This document shows, one piece after another, positions 29,841 through 39,031 of a stretch of 64,000 nt of DNA. The notes under the pieces are model-generated. The model was not told the DNA's origin. It worked only from the letters and a program-made list of their open reading frames with translations, and did no database searches. A program made the position numbers and the translations under genes. The stretch is from Stieleria mannarensis (GTDB taxonomy: Bacteria; Planctomycetota; Planctomycetia; Pirellulales; Pirellulaceae), in NCBI RefSeq assembly GCF_014154935.1, contig NZ_JACEHH010000039.1:1-64000 (forward strand), given 5' to 3'. Position 1 is the first letter of the stretch, and each line of letters starts with the position of its first letter.

Positions 29841-32369
29841 ATGCTGACAGGCGACGCACCACCCGCTGCAACCTCCGCCGGCCCAATCCCCATGCCGTCC
29901 GCCGTTCCCCCGCAACGCCCCCACAACACCCGCCCCGGTGATGACCTCGGTGATGATCCCGGTGAAGTCTCCGGCGGCCTCTCCGCCCCCGGGTTCTTTG
30001 GCTCCGGCGACGATGCGGACGCTGCCGAGCCTGTTGCGGAGGACACCGCCCAAAATCGCGGCGATCAACACCAGGCCACCCAGGGACAACTGTTCGAAAC
30101 CGATCCCCCGCCCTGGGAACTGGCGGCCCAGGAAGACGTGGCGGTGGCGAGTGTCGTATTTCGCGACGCGCCCTACGGCCCCTACGACTACCGCATCCCC
30201 GCGGAGATGCGGGACCAGCTTCATCCCGGCATGCGGGTGCACGTGCCGCTGGGCCGAAGCAAACGCCCGACCGTCGGCTGGTGCATCGAAACCAAGATCG
30301 GCAGCCAAAGCGGCAAATCGCTCAGCGACGTCGCCGAAGTTCTGGACGACGCCCCGCTTTGCGACCGCCCGTTGGTGCGGCTGGTGACATGGATGAGCCA
30401 TTACTATCAGTCGCCGGCCGGACAGGTGTTTGACGCGTTGATTCCGTCCAGCGTTCGCTCCAGCGCGGGAACGCGCCAGCGGACCTACCTGACCCCCGCG
30501 CCGTCAACGGCCGATGAAACCGTCGTCGACGCGTTGCCCAAGAAACAACAGCGGGCGCTGCGATTGTTGATCGCCGCCGGCAAACCGATGACGGCCTCCC
30601 AATTGATGGTTCACGCCGAATGCACCGCCGCGCCGATCAACGCGCTGCGAAAAAAGGGACTCCTTAACGAAGACACACGCCGCGAAATGGCGACTTCGAT
30701 GCCGGTCCGCTGGCAGACCAGTGACGGGGAAAAGACCGAGGCCCATGAACTGACCGACGATCAATCCCACGCCTTGCAGCGGATCACCGCGGCCCTGGAT
30801 TCGGCGGCCGCCAAGACGCTGTTGCTGCACGGGGTGACCGGCAGCGGAAAAACGGAGGTCTACATCCGCGCGATCGAACATGTCGTCAAATTCGGCCGCG
30901 CCGCGATCGTGCTGGTGCCCGAGATCAGCCTGACCCCGCAGACCCGAGGACGATTCGAACGACGCTTCGCCTCGGTCGCCGTGCTGCACAGCCAAATGAC
31001 CCCGGCCGAACGCCACTTCCAATGGCAACGCATCCGACGCGGCGAAGTCCAAGTCGTCGTCGGCCCCCGCAGCGCCGTCTTTGCACCGCTGCCACGACTG
31101 GGGCTGATCATCCTGGACGAAGAACACGACGGCTCGTTCAAACAAGACAGCCAACCGCGTTACCACGCACGCAAAGTCGCCTACGCTCGCGCCCAATCCC
31201 TCAAGATCCCGTTGTTGCTCGGCAGCGCGACGCCCTCGCTGGAATCCTGGTACGCCACCCAATCCGGCCACGCCGAATTGATCTCGATGCCCAATCGCGT
31301 CGGCAACCGCCCGATGCCCGATGTGCAACTGGTCGACCTGAGAATCAAAGACGAACGATCACGAGGCGGCGCGATCAGCCGTCAATTGCACCTGGCCGTC
31401 AACGAAACCTTGCGTGAAAAGGGGCAAGTCATCCTGCTGCTTAACCGTCGCGGTTTTGCCACCACCATCCAATGCCCCGCTTGCGGTCACGTCGTCGCTT
31501 GCCCGGACTGTGAAATGCCGCTGACCCACCACCGCGACGGCGGCAAAGCGGTCTGCCATTACTGCGACTACACCATCGCCACGCCGCCCTGGTGCCCGGA
31601 ATGCCGCTTCGACGGGATCCGCTATGGCGGACTGGGGACGCAAAAGTTGGAGGTCGAAGTCAAAGCTCGGTTCCCCGACGCGCGCGTCGCACGGATGGAC
31701 AGCGACACGATGCGTCGCCCGGGCAGCCACCAAAAAGTGCTGTCGGCGTTTCGCAGCGGCGAGCTGGACCTGTTGCTCGGAACCCAGATGATCGCCAAAG
31801 GTCTGGATTTCCCTAACGTGCTGCTGGTCGGCGTGATCAATGCCGATGCGGCATTGCACTTTCCCGATTTCCGCGCCGGCGAACGCACCTTTCAACTGGT
31901 CACCCAAGTCGCCGGACGCACCGGCCGGGGCAACCGCGGCGGACGCGTCATCGTGCAGACGTTTTCGCCCGAACACATGGCCATCCAAGCCGCCTCGCGG
32001 CACGATTACCTGCAATTCGCCGAGGCGGAAATCGCCAATCGACGAAAATTCAACTACCCGCCACTGGGCAGCGTGGCCCGGATCATCATTCGCGGCACCG
32101 TCGAAGACGTCACCGAGGCGACCGCCAACTCGCTGTTGTTGCGACTGGAATCGGCGCGCGAACGACTCGGTGCGGAAGTCCGTCTGCTCGGTCCCGCCCC
32201 GCCACCGATCGCCAAGCTCCGCGGCAAGTACCGGTTCCACCTGCTGCTTCAATCACTGGACCCGTTGCAACTCGGGGCGACGATTCGCATGGCGACCAAG
32301 ACGTTCAAGATCCCGGAAAAAGACGATGTCCAGTACGTGATCGACATCGACCCGATGGACATGCTGTAA
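29841..32369 (+). CDS. priA: Primosomal protein N' (replication restart helicase)
   Basis: Superfamily 2 helicase that recognises stalled forks and reloads DnaB. 842 residues from ATG 29841, chosen for the AGGAA site six bases upstream. An unusual N-terminal ~95-residue Pro/Gly/Asp-rich extension precedes the DNA-binding domain (VASVVFRDAPYGPYDYRIP). Walker A GVTGSGKTEVYI and the DEEH box (LDEEHDGSFKQ) are present. The zinc region has all eight Cys (CPACG, CPDC, CHYC, CPEC), and motifs V/VI (GTQMIAKGLDFPNV; QVAGRTGRG) follow. It ends seven bases before a convergent SET gene. Confidence 0.95.
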   Translation: MLTGDAPPAATSAGPIPMPSAVPPQRPHNTRPGDDLGDDPGEVSGGLSAPGFFGSGDDADAAEPVAEDTAQNRGDQHQATQGQLFETDPPPWELAAQEDVAVASVVFRDAPYGPYDYRIPAEMRDQLHPGMRVHVPLGRSKRPTVGWCIETKIGSQSGKSLSDVAEVLDDAPLCDRPLVRLVTWMSHYYQSPAGQVFDALIPSSVRSSAGTRQRTYLTPAPSTADETVVDALPKKQQRALRLLIAAGKPMTASQLMVHAECTAAPINALRKKGLLNEDTRREMATSMPVRWQTSDGEKTEAHELTDDQSHALQRITAALDSAAAKTLLLHGVTGSGKTEVYIRAIEHVVKFGRAAIVLVPEISLTPQTRGRFERRFASVAVLHSQMTPAERHFQWQRIRRGEVQVVVGPRSAVFAPLPRLGLIILDEEHDGSFKQDSQPRYHARKVAYARAQSLKIPLLLGSATPSLESWYATQSGHAELISMPNRVGNRPMPDVQLVDLRIKDERSRGGAISRQLHLAVNETLREKGQVILLLNRRGFATTIQCPACGHVVACPDCEMPLTHHRDGGKAVCHYCDYTIATPPWCPECRFDGIRYGGLGTQKLEVEVKARFPDARVARMDSDTMRRPGSHQKVLSAFRSGELDLLLGTQMIAKGLDFPNVLLVGVINADAALHFPDFRAGERTFQLVTQVAGRTGRGNRGGRVIVQTFSPEHMAIQAASRHDYLQFAEAEIANRRKFNYPPLGSVARIIIRGTVEDVTEATANSLLLRLESARERLGAEVRLLGPAPPPIAKLRGKYRFHLLLQSLDPLQLGATIRMATKTFKIPEKDDVQYVIDIDPMDML

Positions 32370-32376
32370 GGCCCGG

Positions 32377-32886
32377 CTACTTCGCCTTCTTCTTCCGCCC
32401 GGCGATCTTTTTCATCTTCTTGACCTGATCCTCACCGACCACCCAGCCGCGACAATCCCGCGCGCCACAGCGACAGCGGGGGATCCACCACTGGGCTTCC
32501 CACTGGTAATCGAAACACAGTTCCGTACCCGGTTCGATGTTGCAGCGGGCGATCAGGCCGTTGGTCGTCGACGTGACCTGGATCAGATCACAATTCGGGC
32601 TGCAGGAATGGTTGATAAAGGCACCGGGGATGGCCGGTTCCAAATACCAATCGTCCTCTAAATGCATCGCGTAGGTCGATCCGTCGTATTCGGCCGCCGG
32701 GATCAACTGGCCCTTGATTTCGATCACCAGTTCGCCGGGAAGAAACTGACGCGATGCGAACACACCACAGCCCAGCTTTCCGCCGTGATCATACACGTAC
32801 ACATCGCGGTCTTCGTACTGGCGATACCCGTAGTCCTGGTCGACCGCCGACTGTAACTTCTTCCGTCGTTTCTTTGACAGTTCCAT
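32377..32886 (-). CDS. SET-domain protein (putative lysine methyltransferase)
   Basis: 169 residues. The domain is recognised by GCGVFASRQFLPGELVIEIKG, the SAM/substrate motif FINHSCSPNC near residue 93-102, and ELCFDYQW. A Cys-rich post-SET motif (RCRCGARDCRGW) supplies zinc ligands. SET proteins use S-adenosylmethionine to methylate protein lysines. Bacterial examples with post-SET occur in several lineages, and the target is unknown. The Lys-rich C-terminus (KKMKKIAGRKKKAK) could bind nucleic acid. The start ATG 32886 is preferred; a GTG at 32922 is also possible. Confidence 0.85.
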   Translation of the reverse strand: MELSKKRRKKLQSAVDQDYGYRQYEDRDVYVYDHGGKLGCGVFASRQFLPGELVIEIKGQLIPAAEYDGSTYAMHLEDDWYLEPAIPGAFINHSCSPNCDLIQVTSTTNGLIARCNIEPGTELCFDYQWEAQWWIPRCRCGARDCRGWVVGEDQVKKMKKIAGRKKKAK

Positions 32887-33360
32887 CTCTTGCCCAACTT
32901 CAACGTAACTCTCTTGCACCACGAAAACATACCCGATGCTTGCGACACATCAATCGCCGATCGCATAAAGATACCTTTTTGCTAGCCGCATGTTGAGTCA
33001 TTGAAAGCGACCTTATGCCCCGCCACCCTTGCCGTACGGTAAAGCGAAACGAGACGCCAATGGGTTTCGTTCCGAATCGTGGCGTATCCAAGGTCGCGAC
33101 GCTTGCCAGAGCGTGGAACACCACCTTCTGGCGAAGGTAGCTACGTTGGGCTCACGCGGCAGAATGTTTGGTGGACGTTTGCGCGGTCCAAACCGGGCTG
33201 CGGGCAAGAATTCTCGCTTGGGTGTAAGACGTCAGCCATCACGCGGTACTCCATGTTGTCGCCCGCAGCCGAAATGACCGTCATCGCGACGCATGTTTGC
33301 GATCCAGGTGTGGGCTGTGGCCGACGCCAGATTCCATCCACCACAGACAGGAGCATCTCC
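32887..33360. other. Intergenic region with a dispersed repeat
   Basis: 474 bases with no supported gene. It contains repeat E copy 1 (33095-33145) and a near-palindrome TTGCCGTACGGTAA at about 33027. Promoters for both flanking genes are expected here; none was clear. Confidence 0.5.
33095..33145 (+). repeat. Dispersed repeat E, copy 1
   Basis: Core ACCTTCTGGCGAAGG and TAGCTACG shared with a copy at 40562-40623. The upstream arm GCCAGAG pairs with CTTCTGGC to give a hairpin. Confidence 0.7.
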
Positions 33361-34107
33361 ATGTCGATCGACGTTCAAAATCAAACCGTCTTGATCACCG
33401 GTGCAAACCGCGGCATCGGAAAAGCCATTTTGGAAACCGCGATCGCCCAGGGGGCCAAAAAGGTTTACGCCGCCGTACGGGATCCCGACTCCGTGGCCGG
33501 TCTGGTGGCCGAGCATGGCGATAAAATCGTCCCCGTCACCGTCGACCTGCAAGCCCCTGAAACGATTCATGACGCTGCGGCCGTTGCGACCGACGTTAAC
33601 ATCGTCATCAACAACGCCGGAATTCTGAGAACCAATGATGTGCTGTCACCCGAGGTCTTCGCCGATTATGAAGCGGAGCACCAAACCAACGTGCTGGGGT
33701 GGTTGCATGTCGCACAGGCATTCGCACCGGTGTTGAAGGCCAACGGAGGCGGCGCGCTGGTGCAACTCAATTCCGTCGTTTCGATCAAGTCGTTTTCCGA
33801 CTTTGCCTCGTACTCCGCTTCCAAAGCAGCCAGCTATTCGCTGACCCAGGCGCTGCGAGACAGGCTGTCCGACCAACACACGGCGGTCGTCAGCGTTCAT
33901 CCGGGGCCGATCAAGACCGACATGGCCCATAACGCCGGATTGGAAGCGTCAGCGGATTCGCCCACGGTGGTCGCCGAAGCCATCTTTGCGGCCCTCCGCG
34001 AAGGCCGATTCCACGTGTTCCCCGACGCGATGGCAAAAGAATTCGAATCGGCCTACCAGAGCTATGCCCAATCCGTTGTCGAAGCCGAGGTCACCGAGCC
34101 GGCCTGA
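33361..34107 (+). CDS. Short-chain dehydrogenase/reductase
   Basis: 248 residues from ATG 33361, with AGGAG upstream. Classical SDR motifs: the cofactor loop TGANRGIG (13-20), NNAG (~84), catalytic Ser in LNSVVS, and YSASKAAS with the catalytic Tyr and Lys. Asp/Arg residues at the end of beta2 (RDPDS) would suggest NADP preference. The C-terminal half resembles SDRs acting on carbonyls without a substrate-specific mark. Function not assignable beyond family. Confidence 0.9.
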   Translation: MSIDVQNQTVLITGANRGIGKAILETAIAQGAKKVYAAVRDPDSVAGLVAEHGDKIVPVTVDLQAPETIHDAAAVATDVNIVINNAGILRTNDVLSPEVFADYEAEHQTNVLGWLHVAQAFAPVLKANGGGALVQLNSVVSIKSFSDFASYSASKAASYSLTQALRDRLSDQHTAVVSVHPGPIKTDMAHNAGLEASADSPTVVAEAIFAALREGRFHVFPDAMAKEFESAYQSYAQSVVEAEVTEPA

Positions 34108-34226
34108 GCGGAATTCCGCGTGGTTCTGCAAATCGGATTCTTGGACGCCGAGACGCTTACCGACGGTGCGTCCGCCGCTACAATTTGGACTGCCCCACAG
34201 TTTCGTCCGCGGCGAAGGTTCTGCAG

Positions 34227-35168
34227 ATGCCTGATTCTGAATTCGAATTCACCCGATCGGAAACCTTCGGATTGACCGATGTCGGAATGAAACGATCGGT
34301 CAACCAGGATCAGTTCTTGATCGCGGAACTGAGCAAATCGATGCTCGTTTCTGCGTCCAGTTTGGCAGAGATCAACACCGGGCGTTTCTTCGGCGGCATT
34401 CAGGGCCAAGTCCTGTTGGTCGCCGATGGGATGGGCGGTCACGCGGCCGGTGAAAAAGCCAGCAGCATCGTGCTGCAACACCTGATCGGGCGACTGCTTA
34501 ACAGTGTCCACTGGTTCTTCCAATCCGACACGGGATCGGAGGAAGAATTCATCAACGGGTTGCGTAATCTGTTGCGCGACGCGCACAGCCGACTGCTGGC
34601 CGAATCACGCGAAGACCGGGCGGCGGCCGGGATGGGGACCACGCTGACGATGGCCTACATCCACTGGCCGACCATGTACGTCGTCCATGCCGGCGACAGC
34701 CGATGCTACCTGATCCGCGACGGTGCGGCGCGGCAGATCACGACCGACCACACCCTGGCCCGACAGATGGTCGAAGCCGGCGGGATGAAACCCGAAGACG
34801 AAGCCGGTAGCCGCTGGAGCAACATTCTGTGGAATGTCGTCGGCGGAAACAACCAACGCAGTCTGTTGGCGGAAGTCCATCGCGTCGATCTCGAGAAAAA
34901 TGATTCCATCGTGCTGTGCAGCGATGGCCTGTATCGCTACCTGGACGCCGACCAATTGCCGGTCGTGCTGGCCGAAGAACCCGACGCATCGGTGGTCTGC
35001 CGACAACTGGTCGACTTTGCCAACGAGCGAGGCGGAGAAGACAACGTCACCGTGATCGTTTCTCACCCGACGCCACGCAAACGTCTGGCCGCGAACGGTT
35101 CGATGATCGAAAGCGATCCGGCATGCAAAGAAACGTTTCCCGACATCCAAGACGAAACCGAGGCCTGA
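34227..35168 (+). CDS. PP2C-family Ser/Thr protein phosphatase
   Basis: 313 residues from ATG 34227. Metal-binding motifs of the PPM family are complete: NQDQFL (28-33), VADGMGGHAAGEKAS (~66-80), GDSRCYLIRDG (~153), LCSDGLYRYL (~229) and GGEDNVTVIV (~270). Such phosphatases reverse Hanks-type kinase signalling; several planctomycete proteins couple them to ECF or partner-switching pathways. The next gene starts within about four bases of its stop codon, implying cotranscription. Confidence 0.93.
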   Translation: MPDSEFEFTRSETFGLTDVGMKRSVNQDQFLIAELSKSMLVSASSLAEINTGRFFGGIQGQVLLVADGMGGHAAGEKASSIVLQHLIGRLLNSVHWFFQSDTGSEEEFINGLRNLLRDAHSRLLAESREDRAAAGMGTTLTMAYIHWPTMYVVHAGDSRCYLIRDGAARQITTDHTLARQMVEAGGMKPEDEAGSRWSNILWNVVGGNNQRSLLAEVHRVDLEKNDSIVLCSDGLYRYLDADQLPVVLAEEPDASVVCRQLVDFANERGGEDNVTVIVSHPTPRKRLAANGSMIESDPACKETFPDIQDETEA

Positions 35169-35172
35169 TCCA

Positions 35173-36246
35173 CTGTCCGCCGTCTCGTCTTCCCCCGGTC
35201 GGATTGCATGGTTCGGCCCCCTCTGCGGCATCGCCTCGGCCGTCCTGTACACCCTGACCAATATCGCGCTACGAAATTGCGTCGACGTGGACGCCTACCT
35301 CGTCTCGGCCGTCAAAGCCGCACCGACCGTCCTCGTGATGGGACCGATCGTCGGCTGGCTGTCGGTGCGTCCATCGCCGACGCTCTCGCCTAACGCACCC
35401 CTTGCCGAAGGAGCGTTGCGGCGATTCCCGCAGTTCATCCTGGCGTCCTTTCTGGCACAGTTCTTCGGTAATGCCGCCTTTCAAAAGGCGCTCGAGCGGA
35501 TCGGATTGGCCGCCTCGGTCCCGATCACGCTGGGGGTGCTGATCGTCGGCGGAGCGATCTTGGGCGCCGTCCTGTTGAACGAACCCGTCAGCCGCCGCAA
35601 AGTCGTCGCGATGGTTACGTTGATCACCGCCGTCGTCGTGCTGTCGTTACCCGACGACGCCCTTTCAAAACCTCGCGTGATCGAAACCGACACATCCTCC
35701 AACGCAGCTGCAACACTGCCCGAGAAAACACTGCCCGAGAAAACACTGCCCGAGAAGACACTGCCCGAGAAGACACTGCCCGAGGCGATCGACGTGGTGG
35801 TCGGATCGCTGTGGGCGGCGGTCTCGGGACTGGCCTATGCGTTTTTCGGTGTGACGATGCGGCAGACGCTGCAAACCAGAATCCCGGCCCGAAACCTGAT
35901 GCTCGTCAGTGGGCTGACCGGCAGCGTCGCGCTGTGGGCGTTCTGTTTCGCCACCTTGGGGACCGAAACGATCACCTCGACCAGCCCGTCACAGTGGATG
36001 CTGATGTTCACCGCAGGGTTCTTGAACTTTTCCGCCTTTGTTGCCATCACCACCGCGCTCCGACTGCTGCCGGTGGTCGCCGTGAACCTAATCAATGCGT
36101 CTCAGGTGGCGATGGCCGGGGTGGCCGGCGTGATCCTGTTCAACGAACCGATCACGACTCAGCTTGCCCTCGGCATCAGTTTGACCTTCATCGGCTTGAT
36201 CATCCTGGCCCGCCGCACGCGGGCCCCAATCGTGATCACGGACTAG
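35173..36246 (+). CDS. EamA/DMT-family transporter with a non-ATG start and LPEKT repeat
   Basis: About 357 residues if translation starts at CTG 35173. No ATG, GTG or TTG exists between the in-frame stop at 35104 and GTG 35287, yet the codons from 35173 encode the first transmembrane segment of the family (GPLCGIASAVLYTLTNIALR). GAGG at 35160-35163 is nine bases before the CTG. A GTG start at 35287 would lose this span. Two EamA halves are visible, joined by a cytoplasmic loop with five LPEKT-type repeats. EamA proteins export metabolites; the substrate is unknown. Confidence 0.8.
   Translation: MSAVSSSPGRIAWFGPLCGIASAVLYTLTNIALRNCVDVDAYLVSAVKAAPTVLVMGPIVGWLSVRPSPTLSPNAPLAEGALRRFPQFILASFLAQFFGNAAFQKALERIGLAASVPITLGVLIVGGAILGAVLLNEPVSRRKVVAMVTLITAVVVLSLPDDALSKPRVIETDTSSNAAATLPEKTLPEKTLPEKTLPEKTLPEAIDVVVGSLWAAVSGLAYAFFGVTMRQTLQTRIPARNLMLVSGLTGSVALWAFCFATLGTETITSTSPSQWMLMFTAGFLNFSAFVAITTALRLLPVVAVNLINASQVAMAGVAGVILFNEPITTQLALGISLTFIGLIILARRTRAPIVITD
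35713..35787 (+). repeat. 15-bp in-frame tandem repeat (LPEKT)n
   Basis: Five units of ACACTGCCCGAGAAA (with AAG in later copies and GCG in the last) encode LPEKT repeats in the loop between the two transporter halves. Confidence 0.95.
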
Positions 36247-36592
36247 GGCTCCGCGGCGGCTTGATTTTCGGGGTAGTGGACGAATCGACGAGTCCATTCG
36301 GATTACCAGCCGCGAGGACTCCTCGCGTCGTCCACGACCATCGAGCCGAAGGATAGATGACGGGGCGTTGAAGCGAACTGTACCGATTATGCGGTCGTCC
36401 CGGCGGCAGGCAAAGACGGACCGGTCCGGATGCCGATGAGACCCAGGCGAGCGAACGGTTTGTCGTCTCGGAATATTCAAGAACCGGTGTCCCGAACGAT
36501 TGCGAGCCCTCATTCGAAACCCCCTGCGGCTGACGAAGCACCCTCAGCCGTCTTTTGCAATCTCCCCAACCGGCGGAAGGAACTGCCTTATC
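36247..36592. other. Intergenic region with dispersed repeat
   Basis: 346 bases; carries repeat C copy 2 (36276-36335) immediately behind the transporter. No gene or clear promoter was seen in the remainder. Confidence 0.55.
36276..36335. repeat. Dispersed 60-bp inverted-terminus repeat C, copy 2
   Basis: GTGGACGA at the left and TCGTCCAC at the right, 60 bases as in the copy at 23591-23650. Internal CGCGAGGACTCCTCGCG is a further palindrome. Confidence 0.85.
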
Positions 36593-37171
36593 ATGCGATG
36601 CACTAGCTTTTATGGACGTTTGCTGATCGCTGCTGCTCTGATGTCGGTCACCACGACTTCGGTCAGCGCGAAATGGAACGATCACTGGAATCATTTCTGG
36701 CACAAGGTCGGAGTCGGATACGAGCGCAACAACGCGTGGCCCGACCCCTTCAACGAAATGGACGCCATGGCGGTGATCACCCCGTTCGAAGCGATGAAAC
36801 AGAACGGCTGGATCCTGCACAACACGATCGGGCCGCATCAATTCCGAGACGGTGACGGCGCCCTGAAGACCTCCGGCCAAGAAACCGTGGCCTGGATCGC
36901 CCGACAAGCCCCGTCGTCGCGACGTCAGGTTTATGTCGTGCGTGCCGCAACGCCCGAAGAAACCGAAGCCCGGATCGCCTCGGTGCGCGAACTGCTCGCA
37001 CAACTCGACGGCCCCGGCCCGCAAACCACCGTCGCCATCACCGACCGCGTCCCCCCGACCGCCTCGGGTGCCTGGGCGACCAAGGTCAACCGTACCTGGC
37101 TGGAAGAGTTGGCACCGCCCAAGTTGCCGTCCAGCAGTGCCGCAGGCACCTCGGCGGTCACGCAACAATAA
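36593..37171 (+). CDS. Small secreted protein, unknown function
   Basis: 192 residues from ATG 36593. A clear signal peptide ends in TTTSVSA, followed by a Trp/His-rich start (KWNDHWNHFWHKVGVGYERNNAWPDPF). No domain name was assigned. The middle reads GWILHNTIGPHQFRDGDG and the C-terminus is Pro/Ser/Thr-rich. A strong terminator follows 80 bases downstream. Confidence 0.75.
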   Translation: MRCTSFYGRLLIAAALMSVTTTSVSAKWNDHWNHFWHKVGVGYERNNAWPDPFNEMDAMAVITPFEAMKQNGWILHNTIGPHQFRDGDGALKTSGQETVAWIARQAPSSRRQVYVVRAATPEETEARIASVRELLAQLDGPGPQTTVAITDRVPPTASGAWATKVNRTWLEELAPPKLPSSSAAGTSAVTQQ

Positions 37172-37250
37172 GCGGCACATCGCAATCGCCCACGGCAGCC
37201 GGCAACAGCCTGGAATGCTAGCGACGCGACCTTACTTCTCCGCTCCAGAT

Positions 37251-37284
37251 GGCGGTTTCCCCCTTCAGGGAAACCGCCTTTTTT
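37251..37284 (+). terminator. Rho-independent terminator
   Basis: Perfect 11-bp stem GGCGGTTTCCC / GGGAAACCGCC with a six-base loop, followed by six T. It ends the small secreted-protein transcript. Confidence 0.9.
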
Positions 37285-37429
37285 CATGGAATCGGGGTCG
37301 AAATCCAGAGCGAGTTGAAGTCAGTTTGACAATCGGCCGATCCCTACAATCGGTGCCATCGGACTCACATGGGCACCGAACCGCTTCGCCCTACTCGTTG
37401 ACTGCGATTGTCACGGGAGAAACTTTGTC

Positions 37430-38677
37430 GTGACTGACCCAACCAAGACGATTCGAAATCGACGACGAAACCGACTTGCCTCCGCGCTCGCGGCTTCATT
37501 GGTGATCGGTTGCGTCGGATCCACCACCGGATGCTCTAGCTCCATCGGCCCCCGAGTCGCTTCGTTGAACCCGTTCTCCAGTGCCCCGGCGACCCCCAGC
37601 GGTGAATCTGGCGGTTCGAGTTGGTTGAGCGGGCCTAAGAACGTCGGCACATCGATCGCCGGCACGGCATCGAAGTCGCGTGACATGGTCGCCGGTTGGT
37701 TCGGACGCTCCGACCAGGAAGACACCGACGTGAAAGAAGGCGATGCGACCGACCCGACCAGTTTGGCGCACAAGGCCGAAGTGACCCCCGAAGTCTTCGT
37801 CGCCAACGGACGGCTCTGGGAATCCACCGGCAACTATGAAAAAGCCATGGAAAGCTACGCCAAGGCACTCGAAAAACGGCCCAATGATCCCGACGCCCTG
37901 GCCAACATCGCGCGGCTGCATTTCCGACAAGAGAACAACGAAAAAGCGGCCGAGTACTTCGGCAAAGCGATCCAACAAAAACCCGACGACGCCGGACTTT
38001 ACAACGACCTCGGACTGACGCTCAGCAAACTCGGCAACCATAACGCGGCCGCAACCACCATCGAACAAGCACTGCGGCTCTCGCCCGGATCCTCACGCTA
38101 CGCCAACAACCTGGCCAGCGTGAAGTTCCAAGCCGGTGACCCCGCCGGCGCACTGGAAGTGCTGGTGAAAAACAACCAACCGGCCGTCGCACACTTCAAC
38201 ATGGCCTACCTGCACTACAAACGTGGCCAACACTCCGAATCGACACGTCACCTGAACCAGGCCCTGACCTACGCGCCCCAAGCCGCATCCGACGCGGCAA
38301 CCAAACGCGCCGTCGAACGGTCCCGCGAACTGCTGGCCCAAATCGGCAACACCCCCTCAAACGCGTCGGCGATCGCAATGGCCGGTGCCGCACAATCAAC
38401 GAAAAACAACCAAGCCGCCGCGGCCGCCGTCCAACAGGCCGCCCAGGGATTCAACCCGGGAACGCAGGTGCCGGGCTTCCAAAACGCCGTTCGTCCGGCA
38501 TCGACCGACAACACGAACACCAACTTCGGCAACGCGTCCTACAAAACACCCGCGGCGACCGCAGGCGTCAATCCAAACGCCGGACCAGCCACCCCACAGG
38601 CCACCACGCCCGCGGCCATCGGCCCCAACAGCCCCGAAACGTTCGCCTTGCCGCCGAACTTCTCGATGCCCCAATAG
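37430..38677 (+). CDS. TPR-repeat lipoprotein
   Basis: 415 residues starting at GTG 37430, with GGAGA upstream. The N-terminal hydrophobic segment ends in two candidate lipobox Cys residues (VIGC, STTGC). Three to four TPR units are recognised at ~125-270 (NYEKAMESYAKALEKRPNDP, NNEKAAEYFGKAIQQKPDDA, NHNAAATTIEQALRLSPGSS, QHSESTRHLNQALTYAPQ). The C-terminal ~120 residues are Asn/Pro/Ala/Thr-rich and probably disordered. TPR lipoproteins often serve as assembly scaffolds in secretion or pilus systems; the partner is unknown here. Confidence 0.82.
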   Translation: MTDPTKTIRNRRRNRLASALAASLVIGCVGSTTGCSSSIGPRVASLNPFSSAPATPSGESGGSSWLSGPKNVGTSIAGTASKSRDMVAGWFGRSDQEDTDVKEGDATDPTSLAHKAEVTPEVFVANGRLWESTGNYEKAMESYAKALEKRPNDPDALANIARLHFRQENNEKAAEYFGKAIQQKPDDAGLYNDLGLTLSKLGNHNAAATTIEQALRLSPGSSRYANNLASVKFQAGDPAGALEVLVKNNQPAVAHFNMAYLHYKRGQHSESTRHLNQALTYAPQAASDAATKRAVERSRELLAQIGNTPSNASAIAMAGAAQSTKNNQAAAAAVQQAAQGFNPGTQVPGFQNAVRPASTDNTNTNFGNASYKTPAATAGVNPNAGPATPQATTPAAIGPNSPETFALPPNFSMPQ

Positions 38678-39031
38678 GCTTCAAGTACAGCGTTCACCCT
38701 GCCTGGCAGAGGTCGTGCGGCTTGTTAACAATCAACCCTCCCTGGCAGGGAGGGTCGAGCGCAGCGAGGGAAGGGTCGATTCGTGGTGTTTGAGTGAATC
38801 AATGCCACAGCAAACCCTCCCCTGCTCCGAGCGCACACTCCTCCGCACCCCCTTCCTCCTGCCGCGTCATCCCCGGCGGCGTCGCTCTCCGACGCCCTCC
38901 TTGCTCGCCACAAAACCGCTTGATCGTTCTCTCCGGTGGCGAAAGAATTGACGGGTGATGAATCCTGCACTCGGTGATCAAGGCGGTCGCCGTGAGCGCG
39001 ATTGTTGAAAAGCATTCTGGAGACTCCTATC
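38678..39031. other. Intergenic region with dispersed repeat
   Basis: 354 bases with no supported gene. Holds repeat A copy 2 at 38734-38779, then CG-rich sequence without coding signal. Confidence 0.55.
38734..38779 (+). repeat. Dispersed repeat A, copy 2
   Basis: ACCCTCCCTGGCAGGGAGGG then TCGAGCGCAGCGAGGGAAGG, closely matching 8941-8990. It lies about 60 bases after the TPR lipoprotein stop, similar to the spacing at copy 1. Confidence 0.75.

Noticed and set aside
35713-35787. LPEKT repeats resembling a sortase signal (LPxTG)
   Set aside because: They are in an internal loop, lack the Gly, are repeated, and the organism type does not use this C-terminal sorting in that position.
37327-37345. 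TTGACA followed by TACAAT before the TPR lipoprotein gene
   Set aside because: The two hexamers are only about 13 bases apart, too close for a sigma-70 promoter.
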